Positions 26,264-34,476 of a stretch of 64,000 nucleotides of DNA are shown piece after piece. A program made the translations under genes and the position numbers. Every line of letters begins with the position of its first letter. Position 1 is the first letter of the stretch. This DNA is from Flammeovirgaceae bacterium (lineage in GTDB: Bacteria > Bacteroidota > Bacteroidia > Cytophagales > Cyclobacteriaceae): contig JAIYCV010000042.1 of the NCBI GenBank assembly GCA_027487845.1, forward strand, positions 434,001-498,000, in the 5' to 3' direction. The notes under the pieces are model-generated. The model was not told the origin of the DNA. It did not search any database and was given only the letters and a program-made list of their open reading frames with translations.

Positions 26264-26977
26264 TTACTTCAACTGCCTCAAGTAAAGTTGAATGGCATTT
26301 TCAAGCCCTAAGTACAACGCATCGCATATCAAAGCATGCCCTATCGAAACTTCGTGCAAATGAGAAATTGATTGCTTTAGATAGTGAAGATTATTTAGGT
26401 CTAGGTCATGACCGGCATTTATACCCAACCCTAATTTTGTTGCCAGGGTTGCGGCCTTGATATAAGGTTTTATTGCTGTTAGTTTATCCACCTTGAAAAA
26501 ACTTGCGTAGGGCTCGGTGTATAACTCTATATGATCGGCTCCAATTTTGTGTGCGGCTTCCACCATGCTTTCCTCTGGATCAACAAAAATGGAGACTCTT
26601 ACGCCCAATAACTTAATTCGCTCGGTCATCTTTTTTAAGAATTCGAAATGGCTAATAGTATCCCAACCAGCATTTGAGGTAATCGCTTGCGGGCCGTCCG
26701 GAACCAACGTGGCTTGAGCCGGCCTTGTCTGTTCTATTAGTTTTAGGTACCGATCATCGGGATAGCCTTCAATATTGAACTCGGTTGTGAGTACTTTCTT
26801 TAGATCAACAACATCTGAAAAGCGAATATGCCGCTCATCTGGCCTTGGATGCACAGTTATTCCTTCCGCTCCAAATCGTTCGCAATCCAAGGCAACTTGA
26901 ATAAGATTGGGGTTATTTCCACCGCGCGCATTTCGCAGCGTTGCCACTTTGTTGATATTTACACTTAACCTGGTCAC
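26264..26977 (-). CDS. pdxJ: Pyridoxine 5'-phosphate synthase
   Basis: PdxJ joins 3-amino-2-oxopropyl phosphate and 1-deoxyxylulose 5-phosphate to form pyridoxine 5'-phosphate. The 237-residue length is typical. Motifs are [18 protein letters not shown] at the N-terminus, [12 protein letters not shown] (active-site His), FNIEGYPD and the C-terminal [13 protein letters not shown] then [12 protein letters not shown]. The start is a GTG. It is convergent with mtgA, two bases apart. It is divergent from the yqeY-cvpA-nadK block that often neighbours it in this phylum. Confidence 0.95.
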   Translation of the reverse strand: MTRLSVNINKVATLRNARGGNNPNLIQVALDCERFGAEGITVHPRPDERHIRFSDVVDLKKVLTTEFNIEGYPDDRYLKLIEQTRPAQATLVPDGPQAITSNAGWDTISHFEFLKKMTERIKLLGVRVSIFVDPEESMVEAAHKIGADHIELYTEPYASFFKVDKLTAIKPYIKAATLATKLGLGINAGHDLDLNNLHYLKQSISHLHEVSIGHALICDALYLGLENAIQLYLRQLK

Positions 26978-27053
26978 AGAAATGAGATTATTTGTTTAGT
27001 TAAGAATTCTATTGATAATTTTGTTTCGAAGTTAAGACTAACCAACAATTATT

Positions 27054-27506
27054 ATGAGCTTAAAAGAACAAATTGATGGCGATATAAAAAAAGCGATGCT
27101 TGCAAAAAGTAAAGATGAGCTGATGGCACTTAGAAGTATTAAATCGTTGATCTTGCTGGCGGAGACTGAAAAATCGGCTTCGACCGAGTTAAGTGGAGAT
27201 GCTGAAGGAAAAATTTTAATGAAAGCCGCCAAGCAGCGCAAAGAATCGGCAGAAATCTTTCAAAAAGAAGGTAGGCAAGAATTGGCTGATAAAGAATTGC
27301 TAGAGTTGGAGGTAATAAGTAGGTATTTGCCAAAACAACTTTCTGACACTGAAATTGAAGCTGAAATAAAAACTATCATCGCAACAGTAGGTGCCGTTGG
27401 GTTGCAAGATATTGGGAAGGTAATGGGGGTTGCCACCAAACAATTAGCAGGAAAAGCCGATGGCAAAAAGATTTCAGAGATGGCGAGAAAATTGTTGGCC
27501 TCTTGA
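27054..27506 (+). CDS. GatB/YqeY domain-containing protein
   Basis: The 150-residue protein matches the YqeY family: SLKEQIDGDIKKAMLAKSKD at the N-terminus, ILMKAAKQRKESAEIFQKEG in the middle, and a C-terminal helical domain related to the tail of GatB (LQDIGKVMGVATKQLAGKAD). YqeY-like domains may bind tRNA, but a precise role is not established. Its stop overlaps the TTG start of the cvpA-like gene. Confidence 0.92.
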   Translation: MSLKEQIDGDIKKAMLAKSKDELMALRSIKSLILLAETEKSASTELSGDAEGKILMKAAKQRKESAEIFQKEGRQELADKELLELEVISRYLPKQLSDTEIEAEIKTIIATVGAVGLQDIGKVMGVATKQLAGKADGKKISEMARKLLAS

Positions 27507-28009
27507 GTAAGATAGATATTGTAATTGCCATCATTTTCTTAATAGGTGGCTATTTTGGTTATAAAAGAGGTTTCCTTCTCGGCCTATTTTTTTTATTAGC
27601 CATCATAGCTGGCGTATTTCTCGGTTTCAAATTGATGAGCGTGGGTGTCAGTTATCTGCATAAGGCCGTGAACGCTGACCTTGTTTACCTGCCTTATATT
27701 TCGTTCTTTATTATTTTTATTGGGGTTATTCTTTTCGTAATGTTCATTGGCAATCGTTTCAAAAATTCAATGGACAAAACTTTTCTTGGCAAGTTAGATG
27801 CAATTGCTGGTGCACTTTTAGGAATTGCAAAATATGCCTTTTGCCTAAGCGTGTTGTTTTGGCTGCTTTCGTCATTAACCATCCGCTTTCCCAGTAATTG
27901 GACAGCCAATTCTTTCCTCTATCCGCAAACCGTCAAGTTTGCCAAACAAGTGAATTATTCAGTCAGTAAAGTCGTTCCTTTTTTGAAAGGTGTTTTTAAA
28001 GAATTTTAA
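27503..28009 (+). CDS. CvpA family membrane protein
   Basis: The 168-residue protein has four hydrophobic segments (about residues 4-18, 24-44, 62-84 and 103-122). It starts SKIDIVIAIIFLIGGYFGYK then RGF, the typical CvpA opening. It starts at a TTG that overlaps the yqeY stop as TTGA. No ATG is available near the conserved N-terminus. CvpA-like proteins have been linked to colicin V production and envelope stress; the molecular role is unclear. Confidence 0.88.
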   Translation: MSKIDIVIAIIFLIGGYFGYKRGFLLGLFFLLAIIAGVFLGFKLMSVGVSYLHKAVNADLVYLPYISFFIIFIGVILFVMFIGNRFKNSMDKTFLGKLDAIAGALLGIAKYAFCLSVLFWLLSSLTIRFPSNWTANSFLYPQTVKFAKQVNYSVSKVVPFLKGVFKEF

Positions 28010-28048
28010 GTTCAATTTTTTTTACTTACTTATAGGAAATTTGGGTTT

Positions 28049-28807
28049 ATGAGCCTGCAGATAAAAGAGGAAAGTGGCTTTAGATATGTAGATGAAGGCA
28101 GTGGCCAAGTAATAATGCTTTTGCATGGATTATTTGGGGCACTAAGCAATTGGCAAGCCGTGGTCGATCGATTTTCCAGCCATTATAGGGTTGTTATACC
28201 CATGCTGCCGATATATGAAATGCCGATAAAAGAAGCAGGGTTGGGTGGGCTTCAAAAATTTGTGGAAGATTTTGTCGCCTTGAAAAGGCTCACTGATATG
28301 GTGGTGATGGGGAACTCCCTTGGTGGCCATGTGGGTATACTTTACACACTTAGCAATCCTGAAAAAGTGAATAAGCTAATACTTACCGGAAGCTCTGGCC
28401 TGTTTGAAAATACAATGGGCGGCTCTTACCCAAGAAGAGGCAGCTATGAATACATAAAAGAGCGCGTTGCGTATACCTTTTATGACCCAGCCGTGGCCTC
28501 AAAAGAATTGGTAGATGAGGTGTTTGAAACAACCAAAAGCATTCCCAAATGCATGCGTATTGTTGCGATCGCCAAATCTGCCCAACGAAATAACTTGGCT
28601 TTAGAGTTGGGTAAGATAGCAGTTCCCACATTGCTCATCTGGGGTCTGAACGACACCATTACCCCGCCCATGGTAGGCCATGAATTTAACAGGCTCATTC
28701 CTCACTCAACGTTGCACTTCATCGATCAATGTTGCCATGCGCCCATGATGGAACATCCAGAAAAATTCAATGAATTGGTGGAAGATTTTTTAACCCCAAC
28801 GCCATGA
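28049..28807 (+). CDS. Alpha/beta hydrolase
   Basis: The 252-residue protein has the alpha/beta hydrolase fold: oxyanion segment LLHGLFGALSNWQ, nucleophile elbow VVMGNSLGGHVG (Ser about residue 92), acid LLIWGLNDTITP, and base His in CCHAPMMEHPEKFN. There is no signal peptide. The substrate is unknown. Its stop overlaps the start of the CBS gene as ATGA. It belongs to the yqeY-cvpA-hydrolase-CBS-nadK run. Confidence 0.92.
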   Translation: MSLQIKEESGFRYVDEGSGQVIMLLHGLFGALSNWQAVVDRFSSHYRVVIPMLPIYEMPIKEAGLGGLQKFVEDFVALKRLTDMVVMGNSLGGHVGILYTLSNPEKVNKLILTGSSGLFENTMGGSYPRRGSYEYIKERVAYTFYDPAVASKELVDEVFETTKSIPKCMRIVAIAKSAQRNNLALELGKIAVPTLLIWGLNDTITPPMVGHEFNRLIPHSTLHFIDQCCHAPMMEHPEKFNELVEDFLTPTP

Positions 28808-29469
28808 TAGCCGAAGAACTGATTAATCACATGATTCCTCCCCTCAAACCATCTGATGACGGACACAAGGCAATTGTTTGGATGGACGAATTTAGATGTA
28901 ACCATTTGCCCGTAGTAGCGGAAAGAGAATTACTTGGTTTCATTTCGGAAGAAATCATACTCGAATCGAACGACATTGAAAAAAGCGTGGTGGAATTTGA
29001 TTTGGTAGGGAAACATGCTACCGTAGAGCTGAACTCCCACTTCTATGATATCTTAAGAGTTGCAGGAGAAAATAAATTGGAGATTGTTGCCGCTATTGAT
29101 GCCGATGGCAACTACGTTGGAGTTATTACCGTGCAGGAAATAATGACCTCGTTTGCTCAGACCGCATCCGTTCAAATGCCGGGAAGCATACTTGTTTTAT
29201 CTGTTGATTTGATTGATTATTCGCTTGCCGAAATTGCTCGTTTCGTAGAAGAAAACAATGCCAAAATAATAAGCAGCACCATTGTTGAAGACACGCTCGA
29301 TGCTGGAAAAATAAAGGTAACCATAAAAATCAACCAGCTCGAAATCTCTCGAATAGTGGCCACATTGGAGCGGTTTGGATATACTGTAATAGGCCGGTAT
29401 CAAGACCAACAACCAGAAGATGCCGGAAAAGAACGGATAGACATGCTAATGCGCTATTTGAATATCTAA
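28804..29469 (+). CDS. CBS domain-containing protein
   Basis: The 221-residue protein has a CBS pair over about residues 1-120 (EFRCNHLPVVAERELLGFIS; NKLEIVAAIDADGNYVGVIT). A C-terminal ACT-like domain follows over about residues 128-200 (GSILVLSVDLIDYSLAEIAR, then KVTIKINQLEISRIVATLER). CBS pairs bind adenine nucleotides and ACT domains bind small ligands, so this looks like a metabolite sensor. It lies between the hydrolase (4-base overlap) and NAD kinase (15-base gap), so its ligand could relate to NAD(P). That link is an inference from position only. Confidence 0.88.
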   Translation: MIAEELINHMIPPLKPSDDGHKAIVWMDEFRCNHLPVVAERELLGFISEEIILESNDIEKSVVEFDLVGKHATVELNSHFYDILRVAGENKLEIVAAIDADGNYVGVITVQEIMTSFAQTASVQMPGSILVLSVDLIDYSLAEIARFVEENNAKIISSTIVEDTLDAGKIKVTIKINQLEISRIVATLERFGYTVIGRYQDQQPEDAGKERIDMLMRYLNI

Positions 29470-29484
29470 CGGAGTAGAAATACA

Positions 29485-30360
29485 ATGAATGTTGGCATAC
29501 ACGGGCGAGATTTTCAACAAAAATCAAATCTATTTATTGAAAAACTACTCGATGTTTTAGTAGGATACAATGCGTCCATATCAGCTTCATCAAAGTTTTT
29601 AAAACACGTCAAGTCATCAACCATAAGCACGCATCACCTCAAATCATTCGATGTAGGTGATTCTTTAAAAGGGTTAGATTTTTTTATTTCCCTTGGCGGG
29701 GATGGCACATTGCTTGAGTCAGTAACTTACATTGGCAAGGCGGAAGTTCCCATTCTGGGGATAAACACCGGAAGACTAGGCTTTTTGGCAACAATCAGTC
29801 GCGAAGATGTTGAAAAATCGTTGGAAACGATATTCAAAGGAAATTACAAAATTGATGCCCGTACTGTTTTAAGATTAAATTCTGATCCCCCCCTGTTTCA
29901 AGGTTTGAATTTCGCCTTGAATGATTTTACGATCATGAAGAAAGATACCTCTTCAATGATAACGGTGCATGTTTATGTGGACGGTGAACTTCTTAACTCC
30001 TATTGGTCCGATGGTGTTATAGTAGCTACACCCACAGGCTCTACCGGCTATTCGCTAAGTTGTGGTGGCCCTTTGGTTTATCCTAAATCCGAAAGTTTTA
30101 TTATCACCCCGGTAAGTCCACACAATCTTACCGCGAGACCGATCGTTTTATCAGACAGTTCTGAAATTAGCTTTCAAATTGAAGGGAGAAGTAAAAAATT
30201 TTTAATTTCGATGGATTCACGACTTGAAACAATAGACGATTCGGTAAAACTGAAACTGAAAAAAGAAAAATTTAAAGTGAAGTTGATTCAGCCAAATGGC
30301 TACCATTACTTCAATACGCTAAGGCAGAAACTAAATTGGGGTATTGACGTCAGAAATTAA
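29485..30360 (+). CDS. nadK: NAD kinase
   Basis: NadK phosphorylates NAD to NADP. The 291-residue length is typical. Key motifs are the GGDG loop in FISLGGDGTLLESVTYI, INTGRLGFLATIS, NDFTIMKKDTSSMI and the C-terminal ATPTGSTGYSLSCGGPLVYP. It is co-directional with and close to the CBS and DUF6089 genes. Confidence 0.96.
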   Translation: MNVGIHGRDFQQKSNLFIEKLLDVLVGYNASISASSKFLKHVKSSTISTHHLKSFDVGDSLKGLDFFISLGGDGTLLESVTYIGKAEVPILGINTGRLGFLATISREDVEKSLETIFKGNYKIDARTVLRLNSDPPLFQGLNFALNDFTIMKKDTSSMITVHVYVDGELLNSYWSDGVIVATPTGSTGYSLSCGGPLVYPKSESFIITPVSPHNLTARPIVLSDSSEISFQIEGRSKKFLISMDSRLETIDDSVKLKLKKEKFKVKLIQPNGYHYFNTLRQKLNWGIDVRN

Positions 30361-30366
30361 GCCTAA

Positions 30367-31056
30367 ATGATGCGACTAGTTAGAAATATTGCGTTTTTCG
30401 TTATCATCAGCAACTCAGTTGCATTCAGTCAGGTTGAGCTAAAATCGGAAATTGGCTTTGGCGTGGGTACCCTCAATTATACAGGCGATTTGGTGAGGTC
30501 ATATGATTTCGCGAATTCGCAACCCGCTGCAACAGTTTTCTATAGAACCAATATTAGTAAGGTGATTAGCATGCGAACCTCGTTAACGGGTGGCAAGCTA
30601 TCGGGTAGCGACTCAAATCCGATAGATGTATTTGCTTCTAAAAGATCGAGTTCCTTTAACATTTTTTTGCTGGAAGCCTCTGCTGGCTTTGAATATCATT
30701 TTCTAGATTGGCGAGACACTAAACGACCCCTTCGATTTACTCCGTACATTTTCGCGGGTGCTGCCATGTTTATTATTTCTGGCAATAGCTCTAAAACCGC
30801 TCCTTATAGCAATGTCCAACCTGCTATTCCTTTTGGCGTTGGCGCAAAATATGTTTTAAATCCTAACTGGTATGTTTCGCTGGAGTTTGCGATTCGGAAA
30901 ACTTTCTTTGACTATCTCGATAATGTTTCAGATGGAAACGTTGTCTTGAAAAACTATAAATACGGAAACACTTTTGACAACGATAATTATTATTCTTTCG
31001 GATTTGCTGTTACTCGAACGCTCTATAATATTCCTTGCGCGCGATCTCCTTATTGA
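30367..31056 (+). CDS. DUF6089 family exported outer-membrane-like protein
   Basis: The 229-residue protein starts with a signal peptide (residues about 1-22, ending VAFSQ). Its body is beta-rich with alternating aromatic residues (EIGFGVGTLNYTGDL, RFTPYIFAGAAMFI, YYSFGFAVTRTLYNI), suggesting a small outer-membrane barrel. The pattern fits DUF6089, usually found near nadK and bamA in Bacteroidota. The function is unknown. A second Met one codon later is an equally good start. It ends the nadK block. Confidence 0.82.
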   Translation: MMRLVRNIAFFVIISNSVAFSQVELKSEIGFGVGTLNYTGDLVRSYDFANSQPAATVFYRTNISKVISMRTSLTGGKLSGSDSNPIDVFASKRSSSFNIFLLEASAGFEYHFLDWRDTKRPLRFTPYIFAGAAMFIISGNSSKTAPYSNVQPAIPFGVGAKYVLNPNWYVSLEFAIRKTFFDYLDNVSDGNVVLKNYKYGNTFDNDNYYSFGFAVTRTLYNIPCARSPY

Positions 31057-31059
31057 TTT

Positions 31060-31797
31060 TTATTTTTTGACTAAGAATTTTTCGAGATCCTTCAGTTTCA
31101 AAACGCCCTCATAATACGCCTTCCCGAAAATAACAGCAAAAATCCCCATGTCATTTAGTTGGTCTATATCGCCTATACCTCTTACGCCACCGCTCGCCAA
31201 TATCTTATACTCTGGAAATTTGTCGATGACTTCTTGATAGAAAGAAAATGCCGGGCCTTCTAACACTCCATCTCGAGAGATATCGGTGCATTTAACATAT
31301 TTTAGTCCCCTATCATAAAAATACTGGATGTGATCAAAGAACATAAGATCAGATTTTACCTGCCATCCTCGGAAAGCAATTTTCTTTGACACTATGTCGG
31401 TAACATCAGCACCCAACGTCATTTTTTCTCTTCCGTGAGAAATAATCCATGACGCAAATAGCGCGGGGTTAGTAACGGCAATACTGGAGGCGGTTATGTA
31501 ATCGGCTCCATATTCGTAGGCGTTTTGTATATCACCATCTGTGCATATTCCACCTGTAAAATCCACCTTTAGGTTGGTGTGCCCAGCAATTGTTTCCAAG
31601 GCAAAATAATTCTGCGGGCTACCTTTTTCAGCGCCATCTAAGTCGACTAGGTGAACCACTTCAATTCCATGATCCTCAAACCGCTTAGCAAGGTCAAGTA
31701 TGTTTTCATCGTATGCTTTCTCACTAGAAGGGTCGCCCTTTCGCATTTTTACAACTTTGCCACTTCTTACTGCTATTGACGGTATTACTTGTATCAT
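31060..31797 (-). CDS. HisA-like TIM-barrel protein lacking the first catalytic Asp
   Basis: The 245-residue protein aligns along its length with HisA (ProFAR isomerase): HLVDLDGAEKGSPQN, GGICTDGDIQNAYEYGADYI, ASGGVRGIGDID, VIFGKAYYEG. The second catalytic Asp (D131) and the Thr in CTDISRDG (T171) are present. At the position of the first catalytic Asp (PAID in HisA) it reads PSIA, with Ala9. The Arg of the GGGIR phosphate motif is Cys85. No other his gene is nearby. It may be a diverged paralogue with another sugar-phosphate substrate; HisA activity should not be assumed. Confidence 0.8.
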   Translation of the reverse strand: MIQVIPSIAVRSGKVVKMRKGDPSSEKAYDENILDLAKRFEDHGIEVVHLVDLDGAEKGSPQNYFALETIAGHTNLKVDFTGGICTDGDIQNAYEYGADYITASSIAVTNPALFASWIISHGREKMTLGADVTDIVSKKIAFRGWQVKSDLMFFDHIQYFYDRGLKYVKCTDISRDGVLEGPAFSFYQEVIDKFPEYKILASGGVRGIGDIDQLNDMGIFAVIFGKAYYEGVLKLKDLEKFLVKK

Positions 31798-31818
31798 CTA
31801 TCTATTCTTAAAAAAATA

Positions 31819-32364
31819 TCACTTAGAAAAAGGTACAGCAACAAGTGTCTTATCCCACAAAAAAATGATTTCCGCATCCTCTGCGCCTTGTTCCACTGAA
31901 ATTGTAAACTCTTCAAACTCCTTCTCTTGTATTAACGCTGGAACATCCACCAGCAACACATCGTTTTTTGTTTCTCTGGTTGTTTGGCGATTGAAGTTGA
32001 CACCCCAGAAGGGTGTTTTCGAATTAAATATTACTGTCCACGCATTCTGATTGGGAATGGTCCAAAGCGAATAAGTGCCTTTCGGCAATTTTTTGCCTTG
32101 AATCGTAATTTCTTCATTCGTCTCGAAAATAGTTGGCTCATTTGCTCCCGTTCGCCAAACCTTTCCATACGGCACGAGGCCCCCAAAAATTTCTCTTCCC
32201 CTTTTTGACGGGCTGTTATAAGTAACTTTTATTTTCAATCCGTCTTTTTCGTAAAAAGAAGTTTTTTCAGGGCTAATTGTTTTCATCCTGTTAAACCCAA
32301 CATAAACCAAAACCGCTAGTATGGCTACTAATGCACCTGCTGATATAATTAAAATTCTCTTCAT
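31819..32364 (-). CDS. DUF2911 domain-containing protein
   Basis: The 181-residue protein has one N-terminal membrane segment (residues about 4-24). The DUF2911 domain follows, with KIKVTYNSPSKRGREIFGGL, VPYGKVWRTGANEPTIFETN, LPKGTYSLWTIP and AWTVIFN. The family is common and exported in Bacteroidota, with no assigned activity. It is 21 bases upstream of the HisA-like gene, in the same direction. Confidence 0.9.
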   Translation of the reverse strand: MKRILIISAGALVAILAVLVYVGFNRMKTISPEKTSFYEKDGLKIKVTYNSPSKRGREIFGGLVPYGKVWRTGANEPTIFETNEEITIQGKKLPKGTYSLWTIPNQNAWTVIFNSKTPFWGVNFNRQTTRETKNDVLLVDVPALIQEKEFEEFTISVEQGAEDAEIIFLWDKTLVAVPFSK

Positions 32365-32478
32365 TCTTAATATTTAATGCCTTTTTGCAAGATAAGTTTC
32401 GAGTTTAACATTTTTAAATGGCTTTTTGAAAATTATTTACTGACAACCCTTAATTTTACTACTTCAATTTACAAATCT

Positions 32479-32586
32479 ATGGTAGTATTTGGTGTAGTTC
32501 TCGCCCTTTTTGCTTTGGCAATTGTTTCTATTTGGATATTCCCAAACAGCAAAGTAAGCAACAACGAGCACGACATCAAGCATTGA
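32479..32586 (+). CDS. Possible small membrane peptide (35 residues)
   Basis: This short ORF encodes one membrane helix (VVFGVVLALFALAIVSIWIF) and a polar tail (NSKVSNNEHDIKH). It ends 12 bases before the LOG gene in the same direction. A TTTG and a TAATTTTA, 22 bases apart, lie upstream (32425 and 32451) and could form a promoter. The longer ORF from 32377 has no sensible N-terminus. The evidence is composition and position only. Confidence 0.4.
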   Translation: MVVFGVVLALFALAIVSIWIFPNSKVSNNEHDIKH

Positions 32587-32598
32587 TCTTCTTGATCG

Positions 32599-33132
32599 AT
32601 GAAGGTGTGTGTGTTCTGCGGGGCTTCCTTCGGCAACGCGCCCGATTATCAAACCTATGCAAAGGAAATTGGTGCCTTAATTGGTTCTTCTGACTCCACG
32701 TTAGTTTATGGAGGTGGAAAAGTTGGTTTGATGGGCATTGTTGCAGATTCTGTTCTTGCCCATAGTGGCAAAGTAATTGGCATTATCCCTGATTTTTTGC
32801 ACAAGAGGGAAGTAGCTCATGAAGGATTGACGGAACTTTATATAGTTGCCAGTATGCATGAGCGTAAAATGCGTATGGCAGATCTGGCGGATGCTTTCAT
32901 CGTTCTGCCGGGGGGGCTCGGCACCCTTGACGAGCTGGTAGAAATTTTAACTTGGAAACAGCTTTCTTTAATTGATAAACCGGTCGCAGTTCTTAATGTC
33001 AAGGATTATTTTGACCCTTTCATCTCCCTGCTAAAACAGATGATTTCGGAAGGCTTTTTAAACGAAAATAGCCTGAATGAACTTCGGATTTCAGATAATC
33101 CTAAAGAACTTTTCGCCTCTTTAAGAAATTAA
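32599..33132 (+). CDS. LOG family protein (putative nucleoside monophosphate phosphoribohydrolase)
   Basis: The 177-residue protein opens with KVCVFCGASFGNAPDYQTYA. It has GGGKVGLMGIVADSVL and the LOG signature ERKMRMADLADAFIVLPGG then GTLDELVEILTW (PGGxGTxxE). LOG enzymes release a free base from nucleoside 5'-monophosphates, producing cytokinins in plants and some bacteria; TIGR00730-type members are widespread. The substrate here is unknown. Confidence 0.93.
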   Translation: MKVCVFCGASFGNAPDYQTYAKEIGALIGSSDSTLVYGGGKVGLMGIVADSVLAHSGKVIGIIPDFLHKREVAHEGLTELYIVASMHERKMRMADLADAFIVLPGGLGTLDELVEILTWKQLSLIDKPVAVLNVKDYFDPFISLLKQMISEGFLNENSLNELRISDNPKELFASLRN

Positions 33133-33185
33133 GCGTTAGTACCATTTGATCCTTGTGGAAAAGTATTCCTATTTTTAAAGGAACT

Positions 33186-34421
33186 ATGGGTAGATTTTAC
33201 GTGCTGGCTTTTTTGGGGCTTCTTCCGAACTTCGTTGCCGGTCAGCAACTTGGCTTTTCATTGAATGATGGCCGACATAAGATTAAAATACCTATTGAGG
33301 TTCAGAATAACCTGGTTATCGTTCCTGTTATTTTAAACAACCAACTCCCCCTAAAATTCATACTCGACACGGGTGTTAGAACAACCATTTTGACTGAAAA
33401 AACCTATTCAGATATTCTTCAGCTTGAGTACACCAAAAAGTACACGATTGCTGGCCCTGGTGGAGAAAAGTTGATTGAAGCCTTTATCACTAATAATGTA
33501 ACCATTGACATGCCTGGAGTTCATGGAGAAGGTCATACAATGCTCGTTTTAGAAACAGACTACCTAGAGCTTAGAAATTTTCTAGGAGCGGACATTCATG
33601 GTGTGCTGGGGTACGAGATATTCAGTCGTTTTATTGTTGAAATAGACTACGTCAATAAATGGCTCACTTTAACTCACTCAAATCAGTTTAATCCAAGCCG
33701 AAGATATCAGGCTATGAAAATGGTAGTGGAAGACACAAAACCTTACGTAACTACGGAAGTGGATATGAACGACAGCACTAAAGTAAAATTGAAACTGTTG
33801 GTTGACAGTGGCGCCAGTCACGGCTTAATACTTGAACCTGAAACCGATAGTAGAATAATAATCCCTCCCAAACAGCTGGAAAGCATTATAGGTAGGGGCT
33901 TGGGCGGCATTATTACTGGCAAAGTAGCGCGGATTAAGTCGTTAAAAATAGGCAAATACCAAATCCACAACTTGATTGCGAACTTTCCTGATGTTAACAG
34001 CTATAATGATACCCTTAAGATTGGCGGTTACGATGCATCAAGAAACGGTGCGATTGGCGGAGAAGTGTTAAGTAGGTTCACTATAATTTTTGATTTCCCC
34101 AATGAAAAGCTATATCTAAAGAAGAACAGTGACTTTAAAAAAAGCTTCTATTTCAACCTGAGTGGCTTAGATATAAAGGCGAAGGGGGCAAGCTTGCGCA
34201 GGTACGAAGTAAGTGAAGTTCGAAAAGACTCTCCAGGTGCGAGGGCAGATGTCAAAGTGGGAGATCAACTTATCTCCATAAATGGGTTACCCGCAAATGG
34301 GCTAGACCTTAACAACATTAATGGCTATTTCAACTCTAAGCCAAACCGAAAAATAACGTTGGAGATACTACGAGATGGCGTTAAAGTGAAAAAAGTTTTT
34401 CGCTTAGAAAGCCAAATCTAG
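33186..34421 (+). CDS. Exported retropepsin-like aspartyl protease with PDZ domain
   Basis: The 411-residue product starts at the ATG at 33186 with a signal peptide (GRFYVLAFLGLLPNFVAG). A TTG at 33153 would extend it unhelpfully. Two aspartyl protease-like lobes each carry a catalytic-type triad: KFILDTGVRTTILTE (about residue 58) and LLVDSGASHGLILE (about residue 212). A C-terminal PDZ domain spans about residues 340-411 (RRYEVSEVRKDSPGARADVK, VGDQLISINGLPANGL). Having both triads in one chain suggests an intramolecular pseudo-dimer. The cleavage target is unknown; the site is probably periplasmic. Confidence 0.88.
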   Translation: MGRFYVLAFLGLLPNFVAGQQLGFSLNDGRHKIKIPIEVQNNLVIVPVILNNQLPLKFILDTGVRTTILTEKTYSDILQLEYTKKYTIAGPGGEKLIEAFITNNVTIDMPGVHGEGHTMLVLETDYLELRNFLGADIHGVLGYEIFSRFIVEIDYVNKWLTLTHSNQFNPSRRYQAMKMVVEDTKPYVTTEVDMNDSTKVKLKLLVDSGASHGLILEPETDSRIIIPPKQLESIIGRGLGGIITGKVARIKSLKIGKYQIHNLIANFPDVNSYNDTLKIGGYDASRNGAIGGEVLSRFTIIFDFPNEKLYLKKNSDFKKSFYFNLSGLDIKAKGASLRRYEVSEVRKDSPGARADVKVGDQLISINGLPANGLDLNNINGYFNSKPNRKITLEILRDGVKVKKVFRLESQI

Positions 34422-34476
34422 CGTTTGATAAGATATTGTTTAAAACTATGATTGAGCTATCAATTTTCAACAAAAC

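Noticed and set aside
31060-31797. Calling this gene hisA
   Set aside because: The first catalytic Asp is Ala and a phosphate-site Arg is Cys, and there is no his operon around it, so only a family-level name is used.
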